Shown: positions 62,791-64,000 of the stretch, one piece after another | Numbering within the stretch: the first letter of the stretch is position 1 | Layout: each line of letters opens with the position of its first letter | NCBI RefSeq assembly: GCF_011317445.1 | Contig: NZ_JAAAPL010000004.1 | Span: forward strand, 1-64,000 | Reading direction: 5' to 3' | Source: Chelativorans multitrophicus | Lineage (GTDB): Bacteria > Pseudomonadota > Alphaproteobacteria > Rhizobiales > Rhizobiaceae | Length of the DNA stretch: 64,000 nucleotides | Made by a program: the position numbers and the translations under genes | Notes under the pieces: generated by a model | Told to the model about the DNA's origin: nothing | The model's input: the letters and a program-made list of their open reading frames with translations, nothing else | Databases searched by the model: none

Positions 62791-63837
62791 TTGACGGGTG
62801 GTCCGGAGCTCAAGCACACGCCCTCTGGGGCGTCCGACATGGCGCACATCGTGCTCACCTTCGACAACAACAAGCTTGCCAGCGCGCTTTACGGCCCCTT
62901 TGACGAGAACCTGGCTCGCCTTGAGCAGAAGCTGGGGGTCGATATACGGTCCAAGGGCAACCAGCTTTCCGTAAAGGGAGAATCGACGGCTGCGGAGCAG
63001 GCCCGGCGCGCGCTCGATTACCTCTATGGCCTGGTGCAGGGCGGTGCGGAGCTTTCCGCATCGGAGGTGGATGGTGCGATCCGGCTTGCGCAGGCTGCCG
63101 ACGACCAGTTGAGCCTACCCACTTTGGAAGGCAAGGGAAGGCTCGCCGCCGCGCAGATTTCGACGCGCAAGCGCACCATCAACGCGCGCTCGACGAACCA
63201 GGACGCCTATATGCGCGCCCTGGAGCGTTCGGAGCTTGTCTTTGGCATTGGGCCGGCAGGTACGGGCAAAACCTTCCTTGCTGTTGCCTATGCCGCAATG
63301 CTGCTCGAGCGCGGCATGGTGGACCGGATCGTCCTCTCACGCCCGGCGGTTGAGGCAGGCGAGCGCCTGGGATTTCTGCCTGGCGACTTGCGGGAGAAGG
63401 TCGATCCCTATCTCAGGCCGCTTTATGACGCGCTCTACGAGATGATGCCCGCCGACAAGGTGGAGCGCGCTCTCGCGGCGGACGTCATCGAGATTGCGCC
63501 GCTGGCATTCATGCGCGGCCGGACGCTTTCCAACGCGGTAGTGATTCTGGACGAGGCGCAGAATACCACGCCGATGCAGATGAAAATGTTCTTGACCCGC
63601 CTTGGCGAGAACGGCCGCATGATCGTTACCGGCGATCCAAGCCAGATCGATCTGCCCCCCAACACTAAATCGGGTCTGATCGAGGCGCTGGATATCCTCA
63701 GGGATGTGCCGGGCATTGTTACCGTGCGCTTCAATGAGAAGGACGTGGTGCGCCATCCTCTGGTGGCGGCCATCGTGGAGGCCTATGACAGGCAGCCGCG
63801 TAAAACAACGGAGAGGCGGCGCGAAGGCGATGGTTGA
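62791..63837 (+). CDS. phoH: PhoH-family ATPase
   Basis: The 348-residue protein has an N-terminal KH-like part and the PhoH ATPase core: GIGPAGTGKTFLAVAYA (Walker A), VLSRPAVEAGERLGFLPGD, VVILDEAQNTTPMQMK (Walker B) and TGDPSQIDLP. Family members accompany YbeY and RNA processing. TTG 62791 follows AAAGGGGAACGCGT at correct spacing, so it is taken as the start; a later ATG 62839 would shorten it by 16 residues. It overlaps ybeY by 8 bases. Confidence 0.95.
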   Translation: MTGGPELKHTPSGASDMAHIVLTFDNNKLASALYGPFDENLARLEQKLGVDIRSKGNQLSVKGESTAAEQARRALDYLYGLVQGGAELSASEVDGAIRLAQAADDQLSLPTLEGKGRLAAAQISTRKRTINARSTNQDAYMRALERSELVFGIGPAGTGKTFLAVAYAAMLLERGMVDRIVLSRPAVEAGERLGFLPGDLREKVDPYLRPLYDALYEMMPADKVERALAADVIEIAPLAFMRGRTLSNAVVILDEAQNTTPMQMKMFLTRLGENGRMIVTGDPSQIDLPPNTKSGLIEALDILRDVPGIVTVRFNEKDVVRHPLVAAIVEAYDRQPRKTTERRREGDG

Positions 63838-64000
63838 GGGCGAAGCATCTTCGCCGGCTTTCACGATCGACTATGCCGTTGCGACCGGAGACTGGCCAGC
63901 CGAGGATGTGCTGCGCGGCCTTGTCGAACGTGCCGTAACGGCGGCTGCCGCGCGAACCGACGGCCCGCTGCAAGCAAGCCTGAGTGTTCTTTTCACCGAC
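63830..64000 (+). CDS. ybeY: YbeY rRNA maturation endoribonuclease (5' part, cut by the window)
   Basis: The first 57 codons (MVEGEASSPAFTIDYAV start) are visible. Position after phoH and the N-terminal style fit YbeY, a zinc-dependent RNase for 16S rRNA maturation. The HGxLHLxGYDH catalytic motif lies beyond the window. Name rests mainly on gene order. Confidence 0.82.
   Translation, partial: MVEGEASSPAFTIDYAVATGDWPAEDVLRGLVERAVTAAAARTDGPLQASLSVLFTD

Overview
The window is GC-rich alphaproteobacterial DNA. The last 7 kb holds a core gene order (glcB, tsaB, rimI, plsC, miaB, phoH, ybeY) typical of Hyphomicrobiales (Rhizobiales), and a rhizobial-type intergenic palindromic repeat lies at about 25.5 kb. 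Genus cannot be fixed from sequence reading alone; a Phyllobacteriaceae-like host is a reasonable guess.

From base 1 to about 55.2 kb the window looks like the right part of an integrative and conjugative element or genomic island. It opens with the end of a trb-type mating-pair operon (trbL-F-G-I plus a DUF2274 gene) and stops at the 3' end of a complete tRNA-Arg(CCG) gene, which points into the island. The left end and the integrase were not found.

The cargo falls into three blocks. Block 1 (4.9-35.3 kb) is a low-oxygen and copper module. It has an ECF sigma factor, a Crp/Fnr regulator without cysteines, a cyclopropane fatty acid synthase, carbamate kinase, a universal stress protein, a CopB-type P-type ATPase, PRPP synthase, phosphoketolase, a beta-CASP nuclease, an AMP-phosphorylase-like enzyme, a multicopper oxidase, an archaeal-type (type II) GAPDH, a UbiB-like kinase, cardiolipin synthase, glycogen phosphorylase, a CBS protein and a D-lactate-type dehydrogenase. 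Twelve 14-bp dyads of the FNR/FixK type (TTGAT-N4-ATCAA and close variants) sit upstream of its transcription units. Together the enzymes could make ATP by substrate-level phosphorylation from glycogen and nucleotides when respiration stops. Two CutF-like small exported proteins (CxxxCxxC plus a Pro-rich end) are present: one precedes the multicopper oxidase, the other precedes the Crp/Fnr gene.

Block 2 (35.4-40.3 kb) is a classical copper resistance locus: copA-cueR-DUF411 diverging from copZ-DUF305-DUF305, with two back-to-back CueR-type promoters. Block 3 (40.4-54.5 kb) holds aldo/keto reductases, short-chain dehydrogenases, hydrolases, a flavodoxin, a cupin, a carboxymuconolactone decarboxylase and a cytochrome P460 on the minus strand, around a single plus-strand LysR gene. 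This looks like a redox or carbonyl detoxification cluster.

Beyond the tRNA are a truncated second tRNA-Arg copy, two small exported proteins of unknown function and the core operon. All gene names rest on motif recognition by reading; no database search was run.
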